Position numbers and translations under genes: made by a program. From the NCBI RefSeq assembly GCF_011075055.1, contig NW_025401107.1, forward strand, positions 310,001 through 374,000: DNA of 64,000 nucleotides, in the 5' to 3' direction. Of the stretch, positions 32,323 to 46,331 are shown in pieces; within the stretch, counting starts at the first letter, position 1; each line of letters opens with the position of its first letter. The notes under the pieces are model-generated. The model was given only the letters and a program-made list of their open reading frames with translations, had not been told where the DNA came from and did not search any database. The DNA is from Mangifera indica. Its lineage: Eukaryota; Streptophyta; Magnoliopsida; Sapindales; Anacardiaceae.

Positions 32323-34267
32323 AGATGAAAGTTGTGCTTTTCTTATGCTGTGAATTATTAATGAAGTTTCAACTGTCAATTTTCAATGTTTCAAGTATGC
32401 ATTGTAGTAGATAATTGGTGTTGGAGTGACCATCATTCTAAACTTTTTACATGATTTGGAGTAATGTAGTTAAGAATCATCTCTCCAAGTGACTTACACC
32501 AACCTATTTGTGAAATGATTATTGCCAACTTTGGTTGTTGAAAGTGGAAGCTTTCTGATCCAGTTATATGTGTCATTGAACAATCTTCCTAAAGTTTTGA
32601 GATACACATTCGGTAGAAATCGAGTTGTAAATTTTTTGATTTAGTTAGAAACTAATCATATGGGCAATACTTTTCTTTTCCCATAATTTTATATGTTGAA
32701 ACCAAATTTCTGCTCACCATGTATTGGATTTGATCTTATGGCCTTCTTTACGACTTGAGAGATTTAACTAATTGAATTAGCTAGATCCTACAGTATGTCT
32801 GATGTCTTAAAACGTGGACAAACTTTAATTTAGCAATTATTCTTTATATACGGATGATTGATGGTAGATTTGAATATATTAAAAATTGGTTATATATATA
32901 AGGCAAGAATTAGAATCTGTAGGGTCGATTCCTATCAGAAGTTGATCTTATAGATCTCAGGTTTTGATTCTTATTTCTAAGAACTGGCTGGTTTCAGTTC
33001 TTGAAAATTTTATAGGGTATCTGGATCCACTTACACACATATATAACGTTGTATATCTTTTTATTTTATTATCCTTCGGAAGATATAAGCCAACCTCGGA
33101 TAATCAATTCCCACTATCTAAAATACTTGGTTTATTAGTGTGATTTTTTAGGTTCACCGTAACGTAACTGTGAGCCCTTTTTGGATGATCTAAAAGACAT
33201 GTCCATAGACTCAATGATTATGGTAGATATCTAACAATGCATCATAATCCCTAAACCATGATGAAGAAGCATCAACGAACCTATTTTTCGATCGTATATT
33301 TTGTGTAGGTAAAATCCTTTTGTTATCAAATCTTGATCAAGTACGGATTCATGGTTCATTAAAACCCTAATTTCGATACTTTACGAATTATCGATCAATA
33401 TAATTCATATGACTTTGAATCCAACGTGTTATCACGAATATCTTTCGTATGACTTGTATTATATTCTGGTGAAATTTTTTTGTTTCTAATATTTATTGAC
33501 CAATTTATTCTTGAGTTAACAAATACTTTGAATCCAATAACTTTAAGTCAATGGATCATCTTTTGATCATCATTCGTCTCCGTATACAAACAATGTATGA
33601 CCAACTTGGTTTTATTGTATGAAACATGAGTAGTTTTGCATTTATACACTATATAAACTACACACATCTATATTGGATCCAACTATGATATTCATAGGTC
33701 AAATGATTATTTCGTATACTAGTACAATCACATGATAAGTCATTGACTACATTGCAATAACCATGTGGCTTATCGTTATTGGTCACTTTCAAAAAACAAT
33801 TCATTAACTGTTAATTCATACTAATGTCCTAATACCATGCCCATCATTGTCATTCACATTAATGTCATCTCATAAATTTAATAGAGGTATTAAGTATGTC
33901 AACTATGTGATATTATTGTCTAATTAATATCACGACTGTTGAAATAATTTGATAATCCTATTTTTACTTATTAAATGAATTATTTGGATAGTTTGCATAC
34001 ATACTTTATTTTAATAAACTAATAAAGGAAGCATTTTACATATATGAACAAAAAAAAACACTTTCTTTTATTAATAAATCATAATTACATATATATACAA
34101 GATGAAATGCTATGAAACAGATAACACATGGTTCCTAGGGCATACACTAACATAATGTCAATAGAATAAATTCTTTAATTCATGAGTACTTGTAATCCTT
34201 AGACTTAAGTTCATTAGACCATCTCGTACAAAGGTCTGTATGGTTTGACACTATCCAATGTGTCACC
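32323..34267. other. Intergenic DNA, probably old repeats
   Basis: No gene seen. The right end (about 34200-34267) looks like the outer part of the inverted repeat described at 38943-39440. Around 34040-34140 the text AAAAAACACTTTC-TTTATTAATAA...GGTTCCTAGGGCATA resembles a retrotransposon LTR, but no partner was firmly matched. Confidence 0.35.
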
Positions 34268-34272
34268 ATAAA

Positions 34273-37200
34273 AAACGTAAGTAAAGTTTAAAAAAATATT
34301 GAAAAAAATGGAGAAATGACTATTATTTTTCTCTCTATATATTCAATTGATATACAACATCTATATTTATTGGTGATACAAGCTATAAAATTAGGAATAA
34401 ATTAATTACTTCTTTTTATATATATTTTGATTTTTCAACTAATTTACAGTTCACATATCACTAGAATCTCGATCATATATCTAATTTACAACAAACATAT
34501 CTCTAGGATCTCGGTTCTCAAGCTGGCTTGAAAATGTCTATCATTGCTAGTTTAATAATCCAGTGATCAAATTGCTTTTTGTGTAATCCTTTAGCAAGTA
34601 TATATGCAATCTACTCGGTGGTTGGTAGATATGGTATGTATATCAATCCCCTTTCAACTTTTTCTTTAATAAAATGTTTGTCAACTTTCACATGTTATTT
34701 TTAATCATGAAAAACAGGATTATGAGCACTTGCAATAACTACATTGTTATCATAATAAACCTTCATTGGTGAGGCACATGGAATTTTCAGTTATTCTAAT
34801 AACCTTCTAATCCAAAAAACTTTGCAAATCTTATGAGCAACTGCTCTGAACTCAACTTCAGCTTCTAGCTACCATGTTTTATTTTTTACTCTTCCAAGTG
34901 ACTAAATTTCCTCCAACAAAAGTGTAGTAACCTAATGTAGACCTATCTCATTAAGCAAGTCAAGTACATATTTGTGTTAAGAAACAAAGATTCCTGTTTT
35001 AGACCTTGCAAACTCCATTCCTAGGAAGTATTTTAGTGCTCTCAAATCTTTAATTTCGAAATCTTTAGCAAGTCCTTTCTTTAATTTTTTCTAGTTACAA
35101 TATGATCATTACTTATCAAAATTATATCTTCCACATAAAAAATCAAGATAACTATTTTCCCTTCTTTTGAATGTTTGTGAAACATAGTATGATCTACTTG
35201 ACTTAGACAATAACCATAGCCTTTGACAATCTTCCCATAGCATTCAAACTAGGCTCTTAGGGATTATTTATGACCATATAAAAACTTTTTCAACTTACAG
35301 ATTTTATTTTCATCAAACCCTTTTTCAAAGCCTAGAGGTGGACTCATATAGACTTCTTCTTCTAGATATCTATTTAATAAGATATTTTTTTACATTTAAC
35401 TAGTATAAAGGCCAGTTGTAATTCATAACTAAGGATAATAAAACTCGAATGGAGTTTAGTTTAGCAATAGGTGCAAAAGTTTCTTGACAATTTATCCTAA
35501 AGGTTTGAGTAAACCCTTTTGCAACAAGGTTTGTCTTATACCTCTCTATGTTTCCAATAACATTACATTTTACTGTGAATACCCATTTACATCCTATAGT
35601 TTTTTTATCCCTTGGTTAATTTACTACCTTTTAAGTACTATTCTTCTTTAGAACATTCATCTTTTTTATAACTGCTAACTTCTAATTCTGATAACCTAAA
35701 GCTTCCTTGATAGTTTTTGGAACAAACAAGTTAGACAATTTAGAAGTAAATGCTCGATGACTATTGGAAAGTCTATGGTAGGATAAGTATTTCGCAATAG
35801 GATGTTTGGTGCATGTTCGAGTTCCTTTTTTAATAGTTATAGAAATATTAAGATATAATGGTTCAATGCTAGGCAAAACTAAGAATGCAAGGGATCAAGA
35901 TTAGAAATAGGGACGGGTGAAGAAACAAGATTAGGATCAAGATTACCTATATTATATGAAGAACCTTCTCTTAGAGATTTTGATTAGTCTTGTGGTAGAA
36001 TGATCTGCATGTCTTTACCCTTTTCCTTAGCCTTTTTTTGGGAATAAACCAGGAGCTCAATTTCAAAACTAATTTTGTCTTTTTATTATATTTTCCATGT
36101 TGTTCGTGATCCATCTAATTGTGACAGATTAGGAGTTTTTTTATGTTCAATATCTTGAATGACCTTTTCATGACTTTGTCTTTTAAAAACAAGAGGAAGA
36201 AAAGGTAAGTTAGAGAGAATAGGATTCACCAGAAGTCTCCCAAATTTTTTCTTTTTCTTTCTCTTTCTCCCTTTAAAAACTATTTTTGGAAAAATATGGT
36301 TGGTTTTAAAAAAAAGTCGCATCCATACTTACAATTTTTTTTTTTGGATGATAACACTTGTATCCTTTTTTATTTGAAGCATACCCTATGAAAACACACT
36401 TATTTACTTTTAGATCAAGTTTAGAGTGAAACTTGTCAGGTCTGCAAAAAAAAGCAGTGCAACCAAAGATCTTTAATGGCAAATTTGAATTAATCCTACA
36501 TTTAGAAATTTTTTTTTAAATAACCTAAAGGTATGACATATTTTAAAACACAGGAAGGAAGCCTATTAATAAGAAATTATGTTGCCAAAACAATTTCTCC
36601 TCACAGATATTTTGGAACTTGCATAAAGAATATTATGGCACAAGCCATTTCAAGTAAGTGTTTATTTTTTCTTTATACAATTTTGTTCTATCGAGGAGTA
36701 TCACAATAAGTAGATTGGTGTAAAATTTCTTTTTCTTTCAAAAAAATTCTCAAATTTTCATTGAAATATTCAGTTCCATTATCAAAATGGTATACTGATT
36801 TTTGATTGAAATTGGTTTTCAACCATTTTATAAAAAACTTGAAACAATTTTTTTACTTCAGATTTTTCTTACATTAAATAAACCCAACATAACCAAGTGT
36901 GATCATCCATAAAAGTCATAAACCGTGTTTTTTTAGATATGGTGGTAACCTTGGAGGGTCCCTACATATCATTATGGATCAAATAAGAAGGTTTTGATGC
37001 ATAATATGGTTTTGTAAGATAAGTAGTATGATGACTTTTAGATAAAAGACAACTCTCACATTGAAATAAAGAATAATCCAAATTTTTATACCACGTTGGA
37101 AACAAATGTTTAAGGTAAAGAAAACTAGGATGTCCTAATCTATAATGTCAAAGTAATAATTTTTCACAAACAAAGATTGAACTGACATTACTCAACCTTT

Positions 37201-38942
37201 GAGATGTTTTATTCCTGAAGAAATTATCATCAAAGTAGTAAAGACCATTGATCATCTTAACACTGCTAATCATCCTTCCTGAGTTTTTGGTCTTGAAATT
37301 CATAATGAGAATCATTGAAAATAGCACAATAGTTAAGATCCTTAGCTATTTTGCTTACTAATAATAAATTGGAAGCAAATTTAAGGTCTATAAGTTCTAA
37401 AAATTTTATTTTACCCTTCCTTGTAATAGGTGAAAGTCTACCATTTACGATCCTAAGATTTTCACTCCTATAACAAGATAATTAAGTTTTGAATAGATAT
37501 GATAATAAGGTCATGTAATCAGACACATTTGAATCAATTATCCAAGAGGCATTATTTAGACTACTAGATAGAGCATTAGGATTGCTACTTGTTTCAGCAA
37601 GAGAACCACTAGGAATACCAAATGAGAAATTGGAGTTTAGTAGTTTTAGAAGATGATCCATTTGCTCTTTACTAGAATGATTTTTCTTAGCCTCATTTGC
37701 AAAAGGAAACACATGATTAAGCCAATCACTTGACTATTCTTCGAATTTGTTGGTTTCCCATGAATCTTCCAACAGGCTTTTCAAGTGTGACATGGTTTTT
37801 TGCAAAAATCACACCACAACTGAGGCTTCTCATGTTGCCCTTGTTGATAAGTGTCACAGGCTTTATTGGCACTTGCATCAGATGTCATTAGCGTTGAGTT
37901 TTCAACAGATGTAATAATTCCCTTCTTTATAAGCATAACAATCTTATGACTTTCTTCCCTTTCTTACTTTGTAAAAGACCTTACTAATGGGGGGCTAGAG
38001 GTTGTTAGCCTGTACTTGTCCTCTCACTTCATCAAATTCAATGTTTAATCTTGCACGAAATTTGTAGATCCGATGATCGTCCATTATCTTTTTATTGTGT
38101 TCACAGTCTTCTGTTGATTTCCATTCATAGTCATTGAACAAATCCAACTCTTAGTACAATCATTTTGAAGAATTGAAATACTTGGTGACATTGTCCTCCC
38201 AAACAAATCTCTCCAAGTTTTATTGTTAATTCATATATTTGGGATTGATTTCCCATATCATAGTACATTTGATTTACATCATCCTATAGTTCTTTGGCTT
38301 TAAAATAACACATGTAATTGGAGCTAATGTCTTCCTCCATGGAATTAACCAACCATGTCATGACCATAGAGTTTTTAGCGTCCTAAACAACATATGTGGA
38401 GTCTTCCTTTGTTGGTGCCTCTTTATCTCTTATTAGATGTCTAATCTTTCTCCATCTTCAAATATACATTCGAATTGATTAACACCAACACAAAAAGTTA
38501 TCACCATTTAATCAGATATTGGTTATTTGGATAGAATGTGAATCAGAGTTAGAGGCATGGTTAATAAGAGATTTTGCAAGAGTTATAGAGCAAGTGGCAT
38601 TAGATGAAATTTCAGACATGTTTAAGGATGACTGAAAAGTTTTTTAGTTTTTATAGGAGTCAAAGATTAATTCTTGCTTTGATAACATAAAGTTTAAGAA
38701 AATATTGACAAAATGGAGAAAAGACTATTATTTTTCTCTATATATATTCAACTGATATATAACACCTATATTTATAAGTGATACAAGATATAAAAGTAAG
38801 AATAAATAACTTATTTCCCATTCTATATATTTTCATTTTACAAATAATTTATAGTAAACATATCCCTAGAATCTCGATCATATCTCTAATTTACAACAAA
38901 CATATCTCTAAGATCTTAATTGATTTATTTCTATTTTCAACA
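34273..38942 (-). mobile_element. Minus-strand Ty1/Copia retrotransposon
   Basis: 4.67 kb. The LTRs are 38689-38942 (5', minus orientation) and 34273-34520 (3'), both containing AGAATCTCGATCATAT, TTACAACAAACATATCTCTA and TATTATTTTTCTCT. The primer-binding site TGTTATCAAAGC (minus) at 38688-38677 is a degraded TGGTATCAGAGC. Flanks ATAAA (34268-34272) and ATAAC (38943-38947) are a likely 5-bp duplication. The uninterrupted sequence ATAACC in the opposite arm of the surrounding inverted repeat supports this. Confidence 0.8.
34521..38619 (-). pseudogene. Copia gag-pol relic, minus strand
   Basis: Reading right to left: gag start at 38619 (MSEISSNATCSITLAKSL); spacer MDHLLKLLNSNFSFGIPSGS and protease WIIDSNVSDYMT at 37712-37482, where WIIDSGASDHMT is the norm, so the site around the catalytic Asp is altered; integrase core FMTFMDDHTWLCWVYLM at about 36950-36890; LPLKIFGCTAFF and CVFIGYA at 36480-36380; the pre-RT linker YLSYHRLSNSHRAFTSKLSN with IPKTIKEAL-like FVPKTIKEAL at 35790-35690; and RNase H with the C-terminal tail to about 34530. 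Stops and shifts are frequent. Confidence 0.8.
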
Positions 38943-39440
38943 ATAACCATAAAGATAGTGATCAACTATATCGATATTTATATGGAAGCCATGGTATATC
39001 AATAAAAGATTCGTTACTTCTGAACATAGGAGGTGATATCTCATATAAGAATACTAAAAGACATCAATAACTACTTAAATTTGTGGACAAAATAGGATTG
39101 GGTCATAGCTTGGTCCAAGTGTTTTGGTTATTAATGTGTATTAGTTCATATCGAAGATTAGACCTATCTTAGTAACTCTTCAATATGAAATAACACATTA
39201 ACAACCAAAATATTTAGATTGAACTTCGACCCAATCCCATTGTAGCCATAAATTTGAGTGGTTATTAATGATTTTTAGTATTCTCATACAAAATATAACC
39301 TCATATGCTTAAGAGTGACAAATCTCTTGTTGATCCACTATATCGTCCATACAAATATTTGTATGGTGAACTACCACCCTTATGGTTATCCCTTTTACAG
39401 TGATGCATTGGGTGACATCCATATGAAAATCTTTTATCAG
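38943..39440. repeat. Large inverted repeat interrupted by the minus-strand Copia
   Basis: 38943-39160 is mirrored by 39170-39400. Examples are AGAATACTAAAAGACATCAATAA against TTATTAATGATTTTTAGTATTCT, and AGGATTGGGTC against GACCCAATCCC. The arms continue outward as ATAACCATAA (38943) against TTATGGTTAT (39381) and, beyond the Copia insertion, as CCAATGTGTCACC (34255-34267) against GGGTGACATCC region near 39411-39420. The loop is about 10 bases near 39165. It could be a foldback transposon or two LTR fragments head to head. Confidence 0.6.
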
Positions 39441-39839
39441 GTTAGTGTGATGAATACATCTATAATATATACCTATAAGTTGCATTAAAACGTTGGCCAA
39501 TGACTTTGACGCGTAGGAATTATTGCCATATTTTAATAAAGTCACACAACACTATGATAATCATATCATCATTAGTTGTGTCGTTAATCAATGTAATGTC
39601 AGGATTATAGACATTTTTAGAATGACCATTTAATATGTATATAAGGTCCCATGATTAGTTTTTCGATTTCCTCATTGTAGTTCTATTATTCTAACAACAT
39701 ATCATTTTTACGAACACATTATTTAATCACAACTATTAAAAAAAACTTTATTAGTAATAAGAACCAAACATTTAGTTACAAAAAACATAAATTCAGTTAG
39801 TTTTAAGACATAACCTTAACAATAGGAAACATATGAAAG

Positions 39840-42800
39840 AGGATCAATCGAGGTATGATGATCCCTCTGCTTGCTAAAATATGGGTGGAGATATATCGAT
39901 GAGTGCTTGGTCAATCAAAGGGTATGCTACAAGTGCAAGCAATTCAACCACTTTGTTAGAGAGTGCCCAACAGTACTAGCACCAACACCAGCACTAACCC
40001 CCATAGATTAGATAAAGGGAGAATAAGCCAAATTGTTTGTAGCTACCTAGACACCGGTTAAGGCTAACCCATCAATAGTGATTAGTTAGTTAATTTTTCA
40101 TCTATGTCTTTTATATGTTTTAATTGACTCTAGTGCTACGCATTATTTTGTTGCAAGTGACATAGTTAAGAGGATAAGACTAAAGCCTATATCAGTCTCA
40201 TTTATTAGTCTTGAGATGTTTAATAGAGATAAAGTATGCAATAGTGATATGTTGATAAGAGAGATAATTACATTAGGTCATTGAGAGTTGGTCGTAGACT
40301 TGATAGTGATAGACATGTCAAAGTTTGATGTAATATTTGACATGGATTTCTTGACCAAGTATGAGGCAAGACAAACTATCAAAAGAAAAAAGGTTCGATT
40401 CAACCTAGATAATATAGATTAGTTCTCATTTAGAGAGGATCGAATACTCAACATGATGATTAGCAGTGTTAATGCCAGAAAGATGTTGAGTAAAGGATGA
40501 ATGAGATATTTGGTACACATAGTGAATAAATCATATGAGGTAACCTTAGGTGTGAAAGATACTCTAGTTATGCAAGAATTTTTAGATGTTTTCCTTGAAG
40601 GTTTTCCAAGGTTCGTACTAATGAGAAAGGTGGAGTTCAATATAAAGTTAGTCTCAAGGATAGTGCCAATTTCTAAGACACTATACAAAACGACCCCAAC
40701 CAAACTTAAGGAGTTAAAGAAACAACTACAAGTATTGTTAACTTAATGAGTTAACTGAGTCATTTACCATTGGGTGTACTAATCATGTTTGTTAAAAAGA
40801 AAAATGGATCAATGAAGATGTGCATCAACTATCAAGAGTTAAATAAAGTAATAGTGAAAAACAAGTACACATTCTCGAGTAGATGATCTTTTTTACCAAC
40901 TTAATGGTGTCTTAAGATTTTAAAGATTGATCAAAAATCGAGTAATCATCAATTCAGGTAGTTAAGAGAGATATATCAAAGTCTGCCTTTAAGATAACGT
41001 ATAAGTATTATAAGTTTGTAGTGATGTCATTCAAGTTGAAAAATGCCCTAACAACATTTATGGACCTTTAGATAAGTTTATTGTGGCATTCATATATGAA
41101 ATTCTAGTGTATTCCAAGACTTAAGAGAAACATGTTCAACATCTAAGATTTGTGCTACAGAGGTTCAAAGAGAGGTAGTTATATGCCAAATTTTCCAAGT
41201 ACAAGTTCTGGTTGGACATAGTGGTTTTCCTTAGACACGTGGGCTTAATAGATGGTATCTTAGTGAACCCGAGTAAAATAGAAGTTATTTTTGTGTGATA
41301 GAGGTCTAAGACAACTAAAAAGATATGAAGTTTTCTTGGGTTGGCAAGGTACTACAAGCAATTTGTAGATGGCTTTGTTAAGTTAACTAGACTACTTACA
41401 AAGTTGACTCATATGGATGTTCTTTCCAATAGTTTAACGTCTGCAAGAAGAGTTTTTAGAAATTAAAAAAAAGGTTGACATCAGCTCTTATATTGACTTT
41501 GTTAATAAAGGGCAAAAAGTATGATATTTTCATAGATGTCTCATATTAGGGTTTGAGAGCAATATTGATGCAAAGAGGTAGAATAATAACATATACCTAG
41601 AGTTCGTAACAATCGTGTTTGTCTTAAAAATTTGGTAACATTATTTGTATGGGGTTAAGAGCAACATATACATGAATAACAAGAGACTCAATTATTTCTT
41701 TACCCAAAATGAGTTTAACATGAGGCAAATATAATGGTTAGGTTAGTAAAAGATTATGACCATGAGATTAGGTACCACCCAGGTAAGGTCAACGTAACAG
41801 CAAATGCATTGAGCAAAATGTCACAAATTACAACTCACCATGAGTTACAATAAAAGTTGGTGAAAGAGTAAATTAAGGTGATTATAGGGTAGTCAGCAAG
41901 TTTACAAGTTTAATTGACCATTCTAGATAAGATTCAGGTTGCCTAAGTGTTAGATGATTGGTGTGTTCAATGAGGTAGAGAGTTACCAAGGTTCACAGGC
42001 AGATTTCAATACAATAAAAAACATCTCAAGTTTTAGAGGTCGAGTATTTGTTCCTTGAGATAAAGGTTTGAGGGATAAAATCTTCACTAAGGTGCATAAT
42101 TCCTTTTACAGTATCCTTCCTAGGAATGTAAACATGCATTAAGATTAGAGAAATCATTTTGGTGGTTAGGTTTAATGGAAGATGTAGCGAATTTTATGGC
42201 ATATCAACAAGTTAAGGCAAAACATCAAAAACCATAAGAACTTTTACACCCTTTTAGTGTTTTAAAGTGAAAATCAAAACACATCTCAATAGACTTATTA
42301 TTGGATTGCCAAGAGTCAGAGGTGGTTAAAATGCATTGTGGGTCATAGTAAATTAGTTGATCAAGTTGGCAAATTTCATAATAGCTAAGGATAACACGAG
42401 TAAAGATTAGCTGACTCAAATTTATGTTAGGAAAATAGTCAAACTTTATGGGATACCTAAGATGATAGTATCAAATCGAGATACCAGGTTTATCTTAGCA
42501 TTTTAGTAAAATATGTAGAGGTCTCTATGTACAAGGTTAGCTTTTAGTACAATCTAACATTCCCAAATAGATGAATAAACTAAGAGAGTCAATCAGGTGA
42601 TCAATGATATATTGAGAGCTTATTGTCTAGATAGAAGAACAAGTTGGATAGGGGTGTTACCTTTGATAAAGGTTGTATTTTCAAAAAAAAGATCAAGATG
42701 GCTTTATATGAGGCACCTTATGTTATAAAATGCAAATCCCTATTACATTGAGATGAGATGAGTGAGATGGGTGTCTTGATATAACCATTGGGATTATAGA

Positions 42801-43340
42801 TGACTTAGAGGATGATAAAGAATGTCAGATAGATTAGAGAAATGATGAGACAGGCTCAAGATTATCAAGAAAGTTATATAGATTAGATAAGATGAAATCT
42901 TTAGTTCGAGGTGGGTGATAAAGTTTTTGTGAAAGTAACATATGATAAGATTTGATAGAAAATAAAAGTTAGCACAAGGTTTATAGGACCATTCGAGGTA
43001 TTGAAGCATGTAAGTAAGGTTGTCTATTAGCTTGTGTTAGTAGTGAGCATAAATCACATTCATAACTTGTTTAATGTGTTGTTGTTGTGTAAGTATATTA
43101 GGGACCCAACCTATATGTTGAAAGCTAAGGATGTTGAGCTCTATGATAGTTTAGCATATGAAGAGTACCCGATGCAGATTTTAGATAAATAGGTAAAAGA
43201 ACTCATAAACAAACAAATTCTCTTAGTCAAGGTTTTATTGAGGAATCACAAAGTTAAAAAAGCCACATAGAAGGTTGAGTAGGACATGAGGCAAAGATTC
43301 CCATAACTCTTTAAGTGAATTTTGAGGACAAAATTTATTT
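39840..43340 (+). pseudogene. Gypsy chromovirus (Tekay-like) pol relic
   Basis: The domain order is clear though every domain is broken: zinc knuckle CYKCKQFNHFVRECP (39930-39975); protease VLIDSSATHYFVASDIVKRI (about 40117), with the usual DSGA changed to DSSA; RT start VEFNIKLVSRIVPISKTLYK in an open 81-codon frame (40501-40746); RT core FVKKKNGSMKMCINYQELNK at about 40787; the RNase H end DYDHEIRYHPGKVNVTANAL at 41757; integrase fragments (KSRYQVYLS near 42475 for SDRDxRFTSxFW); a chromodomain-like tail at 43100-43320 (ILDK..KELINKQILLVKVL with RNHKVKKAT). A polypurine tract (GAGAGAAGAA) follows. No 5' LTR or gag N-terminus was found. Confidence 0.82.
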
Positions 43341-43352
43341 AGAGAGAAGAAA

Positions 43353-44760
43353 TGTAACACTCACAATTAGGCTTAAGGGCACTTTTATCTTTTCTTCTAT
43401 TTTATTTATGGTTTCTGTTGAGTTATTATTAGTCCTTTGTAGGGACAGTCATGCACCATAAGAGTGACACTTTTTCATGCCTTGGAAGGACAAAAGTCAT
43501 TTTATGTTGAGCATGTGAAAACGACTAAAAGAAACAAGTGCCTATGTGTGCAAGGGCACACGACTTTGTATAGTCAACAAATTTAAATTTCTGGATAAAG
43601 ATCAATTTTGCGATAATTTAGAAAATTGCCTTTGATGATTAACGCTACACATGCCCTTGTGTCATGTTTGACAAGAAAAATAAAAAAAGTCACAATGCTC
43701 GATGTGCATTATTTTGCACTCATAATTCTCAAAGACAAATAGTAATTGGTAAAAGAGAAAGAGAGAACGACTAGAGGAGCTGTGAAAGGAGTTTGGATTT
43801 GTCGGAATCACTATAGCCATGCCAAGATCAGCAAGTTCTTCAGAGGACAAGTATGATGTTCCTTTTTGGCTAATTAAGTTTTAAGTATAAGATGATGATC
43901 ATGGTTTGTGATTACATGATTTGGACTTTTGAATATCATATGATGAATATGATTATTATAATGGTGTTGTATGAATCCAAAAAGTGTTTGATTTAACCTA
44001 ATGAAATGTAGTTCTAAACTTATGTAATATGAATTGTGAAGTTATGTTGACAAATCTTATGATCTAAGAATTCTGATGTCGTATTGGTGGGTAAATCAAT
44101 CAATAAAAGATGCTTAGATGTGTAGTGATTGCTTGATTATGTTTTGATTTACCAAAACTTAGTTTGGATAGCTAGAATTTGTTAAAACTAGTAGGGTGCA
44201 ATTTTTTTATCGTGACATACAACTGTGTATAGAGGTATACATGCTCGTGTGTCCCTTTGAAAAAGAAAGTTTTTTCAAGTAGCAACATGCTTGTCTTGAG
44301 GAGAAATCCCACACCATTGTATGGTATAAGACACATACATGTGTATGGTTTTCCTAAAAGTGGACGTTCGTGTTAGAACATCAATGTTAACATGTATATC
44401 ACATAAGTTTAACATATAAAGGATGCATTAGCTACATAGTTCGATGATAGTTTAGCATATAAAGGATGCTATAGCTACATAATTTAGTTCAGTCCAGATG
44501 TGCATAGTAAGAGATTATGACATTTCTAGTAGTTACTCATGTAGTCAGTAGAATACATCACGTATGCACTCATAATAGGGGCCACCCAAAGGTGTTAATT
44601 ACTATAATTAGGGTGTCAACTATTATAATGAGATCGATCACTATGATTAAGTTGTTAATTACTATAATTAGGGTGTCAACTATTATAATGAGATCAATCA
44701 CTATGATTAAGTTGTTAATTACTATAATTAAAGGGTAATTACTATCAATCATGCAATAAT
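43353..44760 (+). repeat. Probable 3' LTR of the Gypsy element (right end uncertain)
   Basis: Begins TGTAACACTCACAATTAGGC right after GAGGACAAAATTT...AGAAGAAA, the standard chromovirus LTR start. Without the 5' LTR the end cannot be fixed; repeats such as TAGCATATAAAGGATGC(T/A) at 44410-44480 lie inside. Confidence 0.55.
44591..44740. repeat. 60-bp tandem repeat, about 2.4 copies
   Basis: Two near-identical 60-bp units (44591-44650, 44651-44710), plus a partial third, with core GTTAATTACTATAATTAGGG and ATTATAATGAGATC. They differ by only a few bases. Confidence 0.9.
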
Positions 44761-45862
44761 TAATAATCCATATACTTACAAGAGAATTTTTGTCCTAAGC
44801 TTTTAATAAATAACTGTAAAATTAGAATGAATTTAAGATTATTTTAATAATTTTTTAATATTTAAGGAAATGGAATAACCAAATTAATATAATAACTAAA
44901 TTAACTCTATATTTTATGACACATTAATATAATAATAAAAAATAATTATAATCTTTAATGTGTCAATAATATAAAAATATATATTAGAAGAATAATCTAT
45001 TATTTTTGGTTAGTAAGTATAAGAATGGAAAAAAATGGTACAATAATTATATGAATATAATATGTTAAATGATGATAAACACGTTTGTAAAAAAATAGTT
45101 ATAAAATTCGAATACAAGAAAAATATGAAACTTGTATAAACGGGTCAATACAACATATCATCAATAATATAAATATAAAAATACAACAGTATTAATTATA
45201 ATTTTAGCACTTTTTCATGGATCTCTTAGTTAAATCAATTTGACAATTCATATATAAAATATTTAATGGACTATTAAAACTAATATAACATAATACATCA
45301 TATTCAGTTATAGCACCATCAGATGAATATACAACAAGATTAATTGAAGATTAGTGTCTCAAATCAGTTCATATATCAAATATTAATAGAATTATAAGCA
45401 TGATGAAGGTATAAACATGTGAATGAAAAGACAATGAAAGTTTGCATTTCTATAGAACAACAAAGATGAAGAGTTGAGCTTGACAGAAAGAAAAACATTG
45501 ATTTAGTGTAAAAAATCTTGTGAAAAAAATGTGTTGTTGTTATGAATATGATCTTGATGCTATGAATGGAGAGGTTAGAGATTTGAAAAAAAATGAGTTT
45601 TTTTTTGTGATATTATTGTAATTAATTAAAAATTAAAGAGACTCTTTCATATTTTAGACTTGGGTATCAAAACAACGTTATTTTAGATATTTGAAAATTC
45701 AAAAAAAGAAGAAAATAAATAAAATGGTCATTTGATAAGGAAAACGTGTAAAATACATATTTAATACGTTATTAAAATTTGAAATATAGTGTTTAATACA
45801 TGGATTAAACGGAAATACAAATTATTTACATTTTAATTAACCAGACTATTATTATCTTACAT
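44761..45862. other. AT-rich intergenic DNA
   Basis: No gene or clear element seen. Confidence 0.35.
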
Positions 45863-45865
45863 TAA

Positions 45866-46331
45866 GGGGGTGTTTGGTTGGAAATAAATAAACATTACTT
45901 TGATAATCTATTTTTTATTACTTATATTATTTTGTTTGATTTATAAGTAATAAAATATTTCGGTAATTTCTATTACAATGATAATATGACAAGTAATATA
46001 AGATGTAATTTTATTATCACTTTCACCTTAAGTATTAAAAAATTATCAATGTAATCTTAATTTTATTATAATTATGTTTTAATTTATTAATTTTTTAAGA
46101 CAAAAATAATCATATTTTAAATTAATATAACTATTAACATAAAAAAATATTTTAGAATAATTATATTTTAAAAATATTTAAGTAAAATTATTTATTAGTA
46201 TTTTTTATTATTTTTTAACAAAATATAATAATAGTGTATATTTATTAATTTTATCAAAAATAACAATTATTTATATATAATAATTTTAAAAAAAAATTAT
46301 TTTAAAATAATATTCAATATTAAATACACCC
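45866..46331. mobile_element. Tourist-like MITE, diverged copy
   Basis: Starts after TAA with GGGGGTGTTTGGTTGG and ends near TAAATACACCC. It shares internal order with the copies at 58026 and 63535: AAGTAATATAAG-TGTAAT, TATTATCACTTTCACCTTAAG, TATTAATTTTTTAAGACAAAAATAA. The right terminal repeat is degraded, so the end is approximate. Confidence 0.7.

Noticed and set aside
44591..44740. CRISPR-like array
   Set aside because: Direct tandem repeats without spacers in a plant genome; not CRISPR.
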